In this document: positions 1-9,737 of the stretch, in pieces
Layout: the number at the start of each line of letters is the position of its first letter
How positions within the stretch are numbered: the stretch's first letter is position 1
Assembly: GCA_028622995.1 (NCBI GenBank)
Contig: JAJQJQ010000018.1
Span: forward strand, 2,666,001-2,730,000
Length of the DNA: 64,000 nucleotides
Direction of reading: 5' to 3'
Source of the DNA: Panagrolaimus kolymaensis
Lineage: Eukaryota > Nematoda > Chromadorea > Rhabditida > Panagrolaimidae
The notes under the pieces: model-generated
The model's database searches: none
Seen by the model: the letters and a program-made list of their open reading frames with translations, nothing else
Told to the model about the DNA's origin: nothing
Position numbers and translations under genes: made by a program

Positions 1-186
1 CATAAAAAGAGGATTTTGTCCAACATTATTACTTGCATTATTCAATCCAGCTATAATTTAAAAAAATTTATTGCTGATAAAATAACTAAAATAATTTATA
101 CCTGCTAATTGAGGATTAAATCCAGCTGCCGCAGCAGCAAGATTGGAAGATATTAACGAATGTGAAGATGGGTTTTGTTGATCCAT
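1..186 (-). CDS. 5' end of an unidentified gene (partial, runs off the left edge)
   Basis: Read on the minus strand, an ATG at 186 opens a 28-codon exon (186 to 102) ending in a GT donor. A 51-base intron with an ATTATAG acceptor follows, and the frame resumes at 50 and runs off the window. The visible protein starts MDQQNPSSHSLISSNL, then has an alanine run and an Asn/Gly-rich stretch. Low complexity of this kind is common at the start of transcription or chromatin regulators, but no domain is visible and I do not assign a function. The intron phase (1 to 2) joins cleanly, which supports real coding sequence. Confidence 0.6.
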
Positions 187-727
187 GTAATATTATAATA
201 TCGTTGCATCGATCCGATCACAGAATATTGAATATCAAAAAAGAGGAGGCAAATTTCTTTGACAAAAAATAACTAAAAATAATTTTATCACACGTGATTT
301 AAATCCAAAAAAAGGTTATAATTATCCAAAGTTTAAGTATCACATAAAAAAAAAGAATTTTTTCTTTCAACTTAAATTAAGACAACCCCTCAGTTGGCGA
401 ACATGCTATGTTTCTTTTCTTTTTTTTCTCGTCTTCGAGTTGAACAAAAAAAAAGTACGCGCATTTGGAAAGAAAAAATAGAGAAAGGCCGCAGCAACGA
501 CACACATGTTCGTCAGTTGTTTGGTGTAACACTGACGCTGCTATAGGCGCAACAAACAACTATATAAAAAAAAGACAATGCAAGTAAGCGCAAGAAAAAA
601 AAACTTGGAAAAATAAAATACAATAAAAATTTCCTTTTTTTTGTGGTTTATGATAAAAAATAATAATATTCTGAATTGCAATTAGCTTAATTTTATTCAT
701 TAATAATTATTCATTTTTAAGAATAAC
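187..727. other. Divergent intergenic region
   Basis: This 541-base AT-rich stretch separates the minus-strand gene at the left edge from TMEM230 on plus, so it should hold both promoters. I see A- and T-runs but no repeat, RNA gene or convincing coding frame; a short minus-strand frame at 377-559 has no splice context or recognisable content. Confidence 0.5.
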
Positions 728-1162
728 ATGAGCTTGAGAAAAAATAAATATAATCGCCTCAAGGAAGATGACAGTGACCACGATATTGATGGTTCATTCT
801 CAGCATCACAGGTTTGGAATTTTGTAAACTACTAATGGCAAAGAAATATAAACATTTAGTTTAAAGAAACATTACATAATAATATTCCATGGAAAGGAAT
901 TTTATTAGCAATTGGTTTAACCACCATTGGATTTGTTTTAGTTTGGTTTTCATTTTTTCCACATAATCACGAAGTAATAAGTTTTGATTGTTATTTTCAA
1001 AAGCTAAAGTAATCATGATTTTAGTCAGCTGAATTTCCATGGCCTCGATTTATCCTTGGTTGCATTGCTTTCATCCCTGGCAGTTATCATTTATGGGTGG
1101 CTTTCAATGCGTTCAGAAAAACACCTGGATACTCATTTGATGATATACCAAATTTTGATTAA
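728..1162 (+). CDS. TMEM230: TMEM230 family small two-pass membrane protein
   Basis: Three exons (728-811, 860-973, 1025-1162), all joining in phase 0, give 111 residues. An acidic/polar N-terminus carries the YNRLKEDD element, equivalent to the YSRL segment of human TMEM230. Two hydrophobic segments follow (around residues 36-56 and 70-90), and the protein ends in the family signature YSFDDIPNFD, close to the YSYDDIPDFDD end of the human protein. Known family role: a secretory and recycling vesicle membrane protein implicated in vesicle trafficking. Length matches the family (about 120 residues). The first intron has a weak-looking GTTTGG donor, but the phase and the conserved start agree. 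Confidence 0.93.
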
Positions 1163-1641
1163 TTAATTAATTATTTTTATTTTTTTGCAATACTTTTATA
1201 TATATATTTTTTTGATTTTGCTCACGGGTAACTCCATTAAAAATAAAATACTTTTTATTAATTTGACGTCTTCAAATTTTTCCTTGCAAACGAAAAAAGA
1301 AACAAAAAATCAATATGAAACGCTTTCAGAAAGTGAATGATAAAATGAAACATTGAAACTGCTTTTTTCATTACCCTTTTCATTATTATTTCCATTACTT
1401 GTTTATTTTTTATTTTTTTCAATTCTTTATTTTTTGCGATAAAAAAGTCGATTGAATTGAAAGAGGAAGTGCGTGCACTTTGCAAGGCTGTCACAAGGCG
1501 TACAAACAATTCAGCTGATTCCCAGCTGTTGCTTGCTTTTGCTCAATTTTTGTTAGTGGTATCGGATTTTGTAAATTTTAAACTTTTTGTTCATAAATTT
1601 TATAGCTGCTATTATCAAACTTTTTGTATATTATAATAAAA
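1163..1641. other. Intergenic between TMEM230 and ATG13
   Basis: This 479-base AT-rich stretch includes the 3' UTR of TMEM230 and the promoter of the ATG13 gene. The minus-strand open frame at 1258-1509 is Phe/Lys low complexity with no support. No repeat or RNA was recognised. Confidence 0.5.
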
Positions 1642-3470
1642 ATGGGAGAAACAGAATATAATCAATATGTAAAATTTTTACGGTTTTTTTCAACTCGGGT
1701 TATTCAATCGGTTGTTCAAGCTCGAATGGGCCAACCAGTTCAGCATAAATGCAATCCAGAACCAGATCAAAATGATTGGTTTGCAATTAAAATTGATGAA
1801 ATTGGTGAAATTGCAGCTTATTTACGATCTCATGTTAAAAAGTTAGTTTTCGATAAAAAATTTATTTGATTATTAACTTACTTGCTTTTAGTTATCTTCC
1901 TCAAGTTGCATCATTGAATGTTGACTTTTTCTTGTATTTAGCAAGCGGCGAAGTAATGCCATTGGAAACTTGGGAATTAACTTTTGATCCAAATGAAAAG
2001 GATGAAGAAGGTCAATCACAAGTATATTTCACGATGAGTCAATTATTGCGATCAGTTATCGCTGCTGCTCGAGTAACTCCATGTTATCGATATTATGTAA
2101 AGGAGCAAAGTGCAGATAGTTATGTTGTTATGTATCGGGTGAGCTTCACTATTTGAATATATAAATTTTATTTGAAATTTATAGGTTTATGATGGTAAAG
2201 CTGATTTATCTCTTTTGGGTGAAAAAAGCAAATCGATCCAATTAGGGCGCATTATTGGCAAATATGGAACGGTAAAACTTGATCTTCATTACAGAACTGT
2301 GCTTGAAATTACCCCAACTGCTTATGATGAAAATTCGGCATCAGTAGTTAGCGAAACTCTTCCATGTTTGTTTTCCTCTAGGTTTCAGTATTATAATATT
2401 TAAATTTTAGCAGGTGAAGTCACTCTTTTCCATCGACATTCGATAGCTCCTGTTCCAACAAACAGAATTAGCAAAGACAAATTAAGTCCTCTCTCAACAG
2501 GTATTCCTACCTTTACAGCAAATGCACAGGTAAATTTTGTTATCTTGTTTTAAAAAAATATTGATAATTTTTGCACCTTTTTAAGGACTCTCCTTTCGGT
2601 AGTCATAGCTCTCAAACAAAGCTTGGGAGGTCTGTTTCATCTTCAGAGAGTTCAACAACAACAGCAAGAAGTGAGATGAAGTCAAGTAAAGGAAGCCCTC
2701 AAGCATCTAGCAGCTTCCCACAACGAAACAGCGCTCGACGTGCTCGTCTTCGAAACAATTCATTTCCGTTTGCCTCACTTTTATATGAATCTCAATATGA
2801 GGAAGAAGAGCGACTTGAAAAAGTTGAAGAAGATGCAGGTTGAAATTAAATTATTTTTTTAAAACTTATTTATTGATTTTTATTTAAATTTCAGATCATG
2901 CTGCGAATACAAACAGCTTATTAACTCGTTTACCTTTAAAGGGCATGGATTCAAAAATGCATACATCACCTAGCGCTCCACCAGGTTATATTGAAGAGGT
3001 TACGGATAATATGTCGATTAAAGATAGCAAATCATCGGCATCGCTTGAAGAGAGTAAAGAAAGCAAAAAATCGGATGATGTCGTAACGGAGCCAAAAAAA
3101 GTTTGTGGAGAAGATGAAATGCAATCAAGCGATGATTCTTATGTTAAAGTAAACTTAATTTTCGCCTTGCTTTTTAAAAATTTAAATTTTTGCTTTTTTG
3201 TAGGTTTTCTCTTTTGGAGATGATCTTGGAGAAGATTTAACTGAATATGTGCGAGAAATGCGTCTGGCACCCGTAAATTTAGGTTCATTTTCACAATCTG
3301 GTCAAGCAAATATTAATCAACAGGTAAACAATATTTTTTTTATCACAATCTTATGATTGGTTATTAATCAATATTGTATTTTATAGTTGGACACTTTCAA
3401 AGAAAGAGGTCAATATTATGATCAATTTCTTGCACGCCTTAAAGAAACCAATGATGATGATAATAATTAA
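1642..3470 (+). CDS. atg-13: Autophagy-related protein 13 (ATG13/EPG-1), ULK/UNC-51 complex subunit
   Basis: Eight exons (1642-1841, 1892-2138, 2185-2365, 2411-2529, 2586-2838, 2895-3148, 3204-3323, 3387-3470) give 485 residues. The first 200 or so residues are the HORMA domain: a start like KFLRFFSTRVIQSVVQARMG, a middle with ETWELTF, and SVIAAARVTPCYRYY, which matches ITRVTPAYRLS of human ATG13. A long Ser-rich, presumably disordered linker follows. The end has NLGSF and a terminal helix with YYDQFLARLK, like the C-terminal ULK1-binding region of the family. Role: scaffold that links the Atg1/UNC-51 kinase to the autophagosome initiation complex. The ATG at 1642 is chosen because the domain begins directly after it. 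The exon 3 donor at 2365 is less certain than the rest. Confidence 0.93.
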
Positions 3471-3490
3471 ATTGCATTTAATTGTTTTTC

Positions 3491-3500
3491 TTTTTTTTAG
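3491..3500 (+). promoter_or_regulatory. Possible spliced-leader (trans-splice) acceptor upstream of ADI1
   Basis: A run of eight T followed by AG lies 20 bases after the ATG13 stop and 88 bases before the ADI1 start codon. It resembles the 3' splice sites of this window, and no upstream exon is apparent. In nematodes, such a site between closely spaced genes on the same strand can accept a spliced leader. This is inference from position and sequence. Confidence 0.3.
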
Positions 3501-3588
3501 CCTTACACTTTTTTCTTTTGTGTACATTCTAATTTTTATAATTTTGTATAAAAAATAATTTAATATTGCTGCATTTTTTACATAAAAA

Positions 3589-4192
3589 ATGGTTAAAGTT
3601 TGGCGAATGAGTGAAAATATTTTTGATCCTCGAGATGAATGTCAAAAAAATCCTCCTGAGCCTTTAACTCTAGAAGATTTAGCTGAAGTAGGAGTTCTTT
3701 ATTACCATGTGCCTGAAAAGGCTGGAATTGAAAAGATTGCTAAAGAACGAGGATATGATTATCGCGATGAAGTAACTATTAATCGAGAAAAACTGCCAAA
3801 TTATGAAGATAAAATTAAACAATTCTTTGAGGAACACTTGCATACAGACGAAGAGATTCGATATATTATTGATGGACATGGTTATTTTGATGTTCGAAAT
3901 AAAAACGTATGCCTTGTAGTCGAATAATTAAAAATTTTTATCGATAACTTAATTTTTAATTTTATTTTCTACTTTTTTATAGAATGAATGGATTCGAATC
4001 TTGAGCGAACCCGGAGACCTCCTCATCCTTCCAGCTGGAATTTATCATCGCTTCACTCCCGATCACGATGATTTCATTTATGTCACCCGTTTATTCCGTG
4101 GTCTACCAAAATGGGAAGCTCACAATCGCTCAGAAAAAACTGAAACAATGGAAGAACGAAAAGCTTATGTTAAACAAATAAAAAGTAATTAA
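3589..4192 (+). CDS. adi-1: Acireductone dioxygenase (ARD/ADI1), methionine salvage pathway
   Basis: Two exons (3589-3906 and 3983-4192) encode 175 residues, the normal length. The cupin metal site is visible: [13 protein letters not shown] supplies His, His and Glu, and AGIYHRFT supplies the fourth ligand His. The start [17 protein letters not shown] and the [14 protein letters not shown] segment are typical of animal ARDs. The enzyme oxidises 1,2-dihydroxy-3-keto-5-methylthiopentene; Fe(II) gives the methionine precursor, while Ni(II) gives the off-pathway products. It lies 118 bases after ATG13 on the same strand, and its stop is only 35 bases from the stop of the converging gene at 4228. 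Confidence 0.96.
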
Positions 4193-4227
4193 ATTTATTT
4201 TTTCTGTCAAATTTATAATATATTTAA

Positions 4228-5513
4228 TTAATATGGATAATTTTTAACTTTTCTAAACATTTTTTTAAATTGCGATATTCTTTTATCTGGAAAAAGTCTG
4301 GCTACTGTCATTTCTAAAAATTGACCTGATCTTTTAAACCTTCGAGTGGCCTGAAATTTTTGTATTTAATGGTTTAATTAAATTAAATAAAAACTTACTC
4401 CCAAAGGCAGAATATCATTATTCATTAAAGGATGAACTTGCATATAACTTATATTTAAAGTTATCGCATGATTATTAAGTGTTCCTAATTCCACCATGTT
4501 GAGACCTTCATTGCTTGAACTTAAAATGGCAATCTCTGGTGGATTTAAATTTGGCTTAATTGTTAAAAATCCATGAGTTATTCGAATGTCATCGCCTTCC
4601 CAAGCTGTGCATGTAAGATTCAAGGAAGGAGCTCCAAACATTGGTACTTCCGCTGGCATAATATCTAAGATTTCTTCATACTCATTTGCAGCCATATCTG
4701 TTGGATATCTTAATCCCTTAGCTGCTTGAGAATACCATTTTCCCATCATAAATTGTAAAGGTTCCAAAGCAGGGGGCAATGGAATCGGACTTAATTCTAA
4801 AATTCGAATAATCAATAAGAACGAATTCCTTTATCCAAAAACGGCTTTCTTTACTCACTGACTGATGGATCGGGTACACACATTTTGCAGCTAACCGCGC
4901 AATTAATATCAAAGAAATTTGTTTGGGTTTGAAGTACTTCACATTTCTCTTCCATAGCCCATCGCTCACAACTTTGATAAATATTTCGACAACGTCCTGG
5001 AAAAGAAATAAGTACAAAGAATGATATAAATCATTTATCCGTGGCGAAAAAACAGGTGATTTTTAAAATAAAAAACACTTTTTTGTTAAGAAAAAAGTGA
5101 AAAAAAGGAAGAAAGAATTCCGGTTTTTTGCAAAAAAAACTGTTGACCATTAAAGGAGATTTTATCGCCTTTGGCGAAAGTTAAGATTAAAATTTAAAAC
5201 CGATTTGCCGTGACATTGAATGGGAAATAAAGAAGAAAAAAATAAGAACCTACTGTGACAATAACGTCCCATCCAACCAAGCGGACATTGGCATGCAACT
5301 TTTCCAGGAACACATTTACCACCATTTAAGCATGGATTAAATCTGCATTGCTCTTTAGAAAATCTTTTAATTACAACTTGTCCAGGAACAGCTGAAATTT
5401 TATCATAGATTTTTGGAGACTTTAAAAGAGATAATGGCTTTACCACAAAGTATGCAAAAAATAAAAAATATTAAAGATATTATTGAAACTCTGATCAAAC
5501 CCGTTAAAAACAT
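4228..5513 (-). CDS. Secreted EGF - ShKT - THAP4-like heme-binding barrel protein
   Basis: Five exons on minus (5513-5444, 5391-5254, 4996-4859, 4796-4399, 4350-4228) join in phase to give 288 residues. Exon 1 encodes a signal peptide ([19 protein letters not shown], then CILC). Next comes an EGF-like domain with [12 protein letters not shown] and [12 protein letters not shown]. Exon 3 is a six-cysteine ShKT domain, from CRNIYQSC to [10 protein letters not shown]. The rest (about residues 120-270) resembles the THAP4/nitrobindin-type beta-barrel: [14 protein letters not shown] near the start and HGFLTIKP in the middle. Such barrels bind ferric heme in other proteins; heme binding here is inferred. 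The role is unknown, probably extracellular. Confidence 0.85.
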
Positions 5514-7069
5514 TGAAAATTAGAAAAGCAATAAATTGAAAATATGTGATAATTTAATAAATGTTTTACGATTGGAAATCAAATCACAAAAGATTGCGTC
5601 GTATAAGAAAAAAGCCGGGTTTTTTTCAGTTTATACTTTTTCTTCGATGATGGCTTTCTAATCAACAGAAGCAATGGAAAAAGCTTTCTCTATCTCTTTC
5701 CAAACCAAACCAGTGGGAGGACTAAATCGCCTCCGGGCAAATGATGAACGGAAAATCGCGTTTGAGTAGGGTTTGCTGACACAAGAAATAACTGAGGAAG
5801 GAAGGAAGCAGCAAAATGAGAAAGAAAACCGCGCACCATTGACGTTTAAGGGCGGACTTCTCATTCTGGAGATATATATTTACGTGATGAATTGTGATCA
5901 TGCTGAATGACCGCAACACAATAACAAAGCATATGTGCGCCAAGGGGAAACGGAAAGATGCTTTGCTTTCGTGAAATAAGTTGGGTTATTAGCGTGGAAC
6001 GGAAAAGACGTTTTTCTGGTTGGGATAACCAGACGATGCATAATAAGATGAAGGAAAGTGAAGAAAGGTGAAAGTTTTAAAAAACTGTATAGTGAATATA
6101 AACAAAATGAAAGAAAACAAACACAAAGTATGTAAAAAAATTTATACCATAGCGAAATAAAAAAAAATTGAAAAGTTGTGTGTGTGAAAACATTAAGCTT
6201 TTTTATCTCACCTTTGTTATGTAAGGGCTTACTTGGAATCTTAATATGAAAAACTATTTTTGTTGCAATTTCTCACGCTAAAAAAACTCACAGAATAAAT
6301 AAAACCTTTGACAATAATAAAAAAGTTAATTTTTTGTCATAAGTTCAAACTCAAAATTTCCAAACAATCAAACCATGCGCAAAATGTGACATACATACTG
6401 TAGCTCTGTAAAGTTCATTAATATTTAATATTATATTTTAAAAATTTAATTTTTGTTTTTTTGTTTTCGGTTGCTGAAAGAGCAAAGAAATACATTCATG
6501 CTTACTGTTGTGCCCACATATTTGGATGTGTCTGATTCCTGTTACGAAAGTATGTGAAAGTCAGTGACACGCTCCTTCTCTCTCGCTTTTATGTCTTTGT
6601 TGTTTAGTCATTCATTCGTCTCTGTAATTGTAAGCGCTTGCTGTTTTTGTGCTGTATTTATTTGTGCTCAATAAACTGCTATTTATTATTGTTGTGTCTC
6701 CTGAAGCTGTGCACAACACTTACTACTTACTTTTTATTTACGCTTGCCAAATTAATTAAATAATTTGAAAAGTCATTTTTATGCAGACAGTTTTAATCGC
6801 TTCTTAGAAATGCCACAATAAAATAACATTCTATTTTTGTTAAAAAAAAGTTACCGAAAAATATTTGCCCCAAGAAAAAAATTATTACACCTGTCTTGGT
6901 GAGCTTTGATTTAGATACAAGTATGCTGAGTTAAGGGATATTGTTGACATTCTATGAAAAAACAAATTGCTGCGATTAATAATATTTACATTTAAAATTT
7001 AATTTGGTTATTGCTTTGCAACTTCAAAATTTTGTTTTCATTATATATTTTATTTTTTATAAAACTGCA
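5514..7069. other. Intergenic region
   Basis: This 1.55 kb AT-rich stretch lies between the secreted protein (minus) and the chemoreceptor (plus), so it holds both promoters. Open frames at 5658-5864 and 5722-5943 on minus overlap each other in different frames and have no recognisable content. No repeat or RNA gene seen. Confidence 0.45.
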
Positions 7070-8146
7070 ATGATTTTTACTTATTTCTTTCAATTTAACA
7101 CAATGTTTTACAATGTTAGCGATATTTATGATAAAAATTTTATTTCAATAATTTCTCACATAATGCATTATACGTCCATAATTACTATTGTATTTACTTT
7201 AATATTAATTTATATAATTATTAAAAAGACTCCAAAACAAATGAAATCATTTCGAAATTATTTACTGCCATATATTTTTAACGTTTTAATGTTAGAAACA
7301 GTAATGCTTTTATTTAAACCAATTTTTTTACATCCATATGTTGCAATGATTTCTGCTGATTCTATTATTCAACATAATCTTCAAAGTTCAATGATTATGT
7401 TAATTTTAATGGTGTATTTTGCTATGAGTTTAGTGGATTGCATTGTTGGAATGTCTGCTGAGCGATACTTTGCTATGAGAAATAAAAATATTCTTCGACA
7501 TTCAAAAAAGCCAATGATAATTTTTGGAATTTTATTTATCTCAAATTTAACATTTTTGGTTGGAGGATTATCTGCGACTTTTCTTAGCAATTTTGTGGAA
7601 ATCGTTTTTCTTTCTCAATCTGAAAGTTTAAATTATCTCCATTCCCATCTTTTTGGGAGTGAAAATGTTCACGAATTAACTTCAGCTTTATTTTTCCGAA
7701 CCGATAACCCTCAGCTCTTGATTACCGGGGCTGGTGGATTTTTATGTTTCGCAGCCATCCGATATTTTGCTGCTACCATTTTTCTCGTTCTCAATTTCAC
7801 AACTTCCATTAAAAGTACTACGATTTCAAAGAAGCTTCAAAAAAATAATGCCATGCTTCTTCGATGCACTTACATTCAATTTTTTGGATTCATAATGTTG
7901 GCAGGTCTTCCCGTTGTAGTTATAGTTGCATCTTTAATTTTAATTCAAAATCCGACTAAACTTCCTGTTTTCTGTGTGTTATTGATGAATTCTTTCGGAT
8001 TTTATGATACTTTTGTAACAATTATTTGTATTAAACCTTATCGAATGTTTTTCTTGAAATTATTTAAAATTATAAAATCACAGGATTCCAGTAGTTATGC
8101 AACTCATACTAGAATTCGTATAACTTCTATTCCAAGTATATTGTAA
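7070..8146 (+). CDS. Nematode seven-transmembrane chemoreceptor, Str superfamily (srh/sri-like)
   Basis: A single uninterrupted frame of 358 codons from the ATG at 7070; an alternative ATG at 7103 would remove 11 residues. Seven hydrophobic segments can be counted. TM1 is followed by a KKTPKQMKSFRNYLLP element, like the post-TM1 proline loop of Srh/Sri receptors. TM3 ends in SAERYFAM, and TM7 ends in ICIKPYR; a PYR motif after TM7 is typical of the superfamily. Such receptors sit in cilia of chemosensory neurons and couple to G proteins; the ligand is unknown. Absence of introns is unusual here, where every other well-supported gene is split, and suggests recent retroposition or rapid gene-family turnover. 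Confidence 0.85.
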   Translation: MIFTYFFQFNTMFYNVSDIYDKNFISIISHIMHYTSIITIVFTLILIYIIIKKTPKQMKSFRNYLLPYIFNVLMLETVMLLFKPIFLHPYVAMISADSIIQHNLQSSMIMLILMVYFAMSLVDCIVGMSAERYFAMRNKNILRHSKKPMIIFGILFISNLTFLVGGLSATFLSNFVEIVFLSQSESLNYLHSHLFGSENVHELTSALFFRTDNPQLLITGAGGFLCFAAIRYFAATIFLVLNFTTSIKSTTISKKLQKNNAMLLRCTYIQFFGFIMLAGLPVVVIVASLILIQNPTKLPVFCVLLMNSFGFYDTFVTIICIKPYRMFFLKLFKIIKSQDSSSYATHTRIRITSIPSIL

Positions 8147-8396
8147 TTTAAATATTTATATCGAATAAAGATTTTTTCAAATGTATTGAATCTAACAAAT
8201 TGAATTTATTTAAAAATAAGGATGTAACAATAAAATTGCTTTTAAAAAATTACAAAAAAAAATTTGTCTTTAAATATGACGGAAAAATTATTAGCATTTT
8301 TGATAAGTGTAGCCATCTATATAAATTTTGTAATTCTTATGTTTTTTCTATTGTGGCAGTATTGTTTATAACTTGGATTTATTTTTTGCCCCTTCT

Positions 8397-8596
8397 TTAA
8401 AGGGACAAGACTATTTGATGCCTTTTTTCAAATTTCATTTTCCCGCAATTACCCGCAAGTGGAAAGATGAAGCGAGCTTTTTTCCGTGCAAGTTTACTGT
8501 ATTACACGGAAAAAAGCTCGCTTCATCTTTCCACTTGCGGGTAATTGCGGGAAAATGAAATTTGAAAAAAGGCATCAAATAGTCTTGTCCCTTTAA
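8397..8596. repeat. Perfect 92-base inverted repeat (hairpin or MITE-like element)
   Basis: Bases 8397-8488 are exactly reverse-complementary to 8505-8596, with a 16-base loop between them. I compared the arms base by base and found no mismatch. Both outer ends are TTAA, directly followed inward by AGGGACAAG. This could be a TTAA target duplication as left by piggyBac-type elements, or just part of the palindrome. The element lies 250 bases after the chemoreceptor stop and has no coding content of its own. The frame at 8373-8558 that runs through it is an accident of the repeat. Confidence 0.95.
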
Positions 8597-8720
8597 TTCC
8601 TTAAAACCTAGTTTTTTTTAAAGTTTTCATAAGATTTTTTTTTTATCAAAAAATGATACTCTTATTTTGGTAATGATTAAAACTGACATTTATTATATTA
8701 TACTCTTCTTGTTTACTTAC

Positions 8721-8860
8721 TAATAACTTTTATGGCGTGTATTATTTTGTTACTTTTTTTTCGCCCACTAAAGGAAGAAGGCTCATACTGCTGCCGTCGT
8801 CGGCATCCAGAATAACATCTTTTTTGAAACCATTCTCTTAGACATTTTTTACTTGCCAAA
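8721..8860 (-). CDS. Candidate orphan exon with peptide-precursor-like dibasic sites
   Basis: On minus, a TATAATTTTAG acceptor and a near-ideal GTAAGTAAAC donor bracket a 140-base open stretch. Its translation contains QKRCYSGCRRRQQY and SSFSGRKK. The KR, RRR and GRKK sites resemble prohormone cleavage and amidation signals, with a short CYSGC loop between the first two. I could not find matching flanking exons, a signal peptide or an initiator, so this may be chance. The strand is opposite to the neighbouring gene at 8996. Confidence 0.2.
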
Positions 8861-8995
8861 CTAAAATTATATGGCGAGATAAAAAAGTCAGTCATCTGTT
8901 GTTTTACTTTATTATCAAACCCGGAAATTGAAATTATCACTCAAGCATTATATTGGCGTTGGTGGCATTCCTTTATAGAAATATATACGAGTGAA

Positions 8996-9737
8996 ATGAA
9001 ATCACGACGGTCGATCATTCGTGCAATTTTATTTGTTGTACGATTGCAAAAATCTGTTGCAACTCATCACGCGTTTCCTATTCCTCAAAAGCATCATGGA
9101 AGACCTTCTGCTGGGAAAAGGAGAAAATCACCAGCAAATGAAACTAATCGGAATCGAAGAACATCACCCAGTTGTCCACCATTTTCAACAAGTAGTTCAA
9201 GTTCGACACCATTTTTTAGACAAAATTCGCAAAAATTGAAGAGGTTTGTTTTATTTTTTATTTAAAAACGATGGATGATAGTTTCAGATGTGAATCAACT
9301 CGAAATCGACTTCGTCAAACCCCCGCTCAAAAACTATTTGCTCGTCATCGAAATAGTGCTCCGACAACAATATTTTTTAGAACACCAACTCCTCATATTG
9401 AAATTATTGAACCAGAATCAATCACTTTTGGTAAATGTTTTTTTCAATTCAAACATTCGAAGTCTTTTATTTTTCTGTGTTCCTTTTTTTTTTAAATAAC
9501 TCTTTGACCATCGTTGAAAAATATGGACAAATGCTCATGTTGCTTGCCTTTCTTTGTTTTCCTTGGCTTTTTGATTTTTGCTTGATTAAAAAAAGACATA
9601 TCAAAAAAGAAAGAAAAAAAAGAGCCGACAACAATCAAACGGCTGCCGTAGTTGTTGTTCAAAATGAAACGAAAAATTTTAATTTATTGCCAAACGTTCA
9701 CAGCCATCTTCAATTGGTCATGGATCATTCTCTTTAA
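8996..9737 (+). CDS. Unrecognised basic protein with one C-terminal membrane segment; one splice site unresolved
   Basis: Exon 1 runs from the ATG at 8996 to about 9242 and encodes a basic, Ser/Pro-rich stretch (GKRRKSPANETNRNRRTS). It splices at GTTTGTTTT...TTTCAG into an exon from about 9289 to 9430 (FARHRNSAPTTIFFRTPTPH). A third coding block contains YGQMLMLLAFLCFPWLFDF, a clear membrane segment, then a Lys/Arg-rich tail and a stop at 9735-9737. The second intron starts at 9431 with GTAAAT. The only AG gives a 32-base intron; a normal 65-base intron would end at TTTAA (9495), with A in place of G. Codon choice in the first two exons looks coding. No family recognised. Confidence 0.45.

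Noticed and set aside
8373..8558. Open frame across the inverted repeat
   Set aside because: It reads out of the left arm into the right arm, so the protein is just the palindrome translated twice; no start context.
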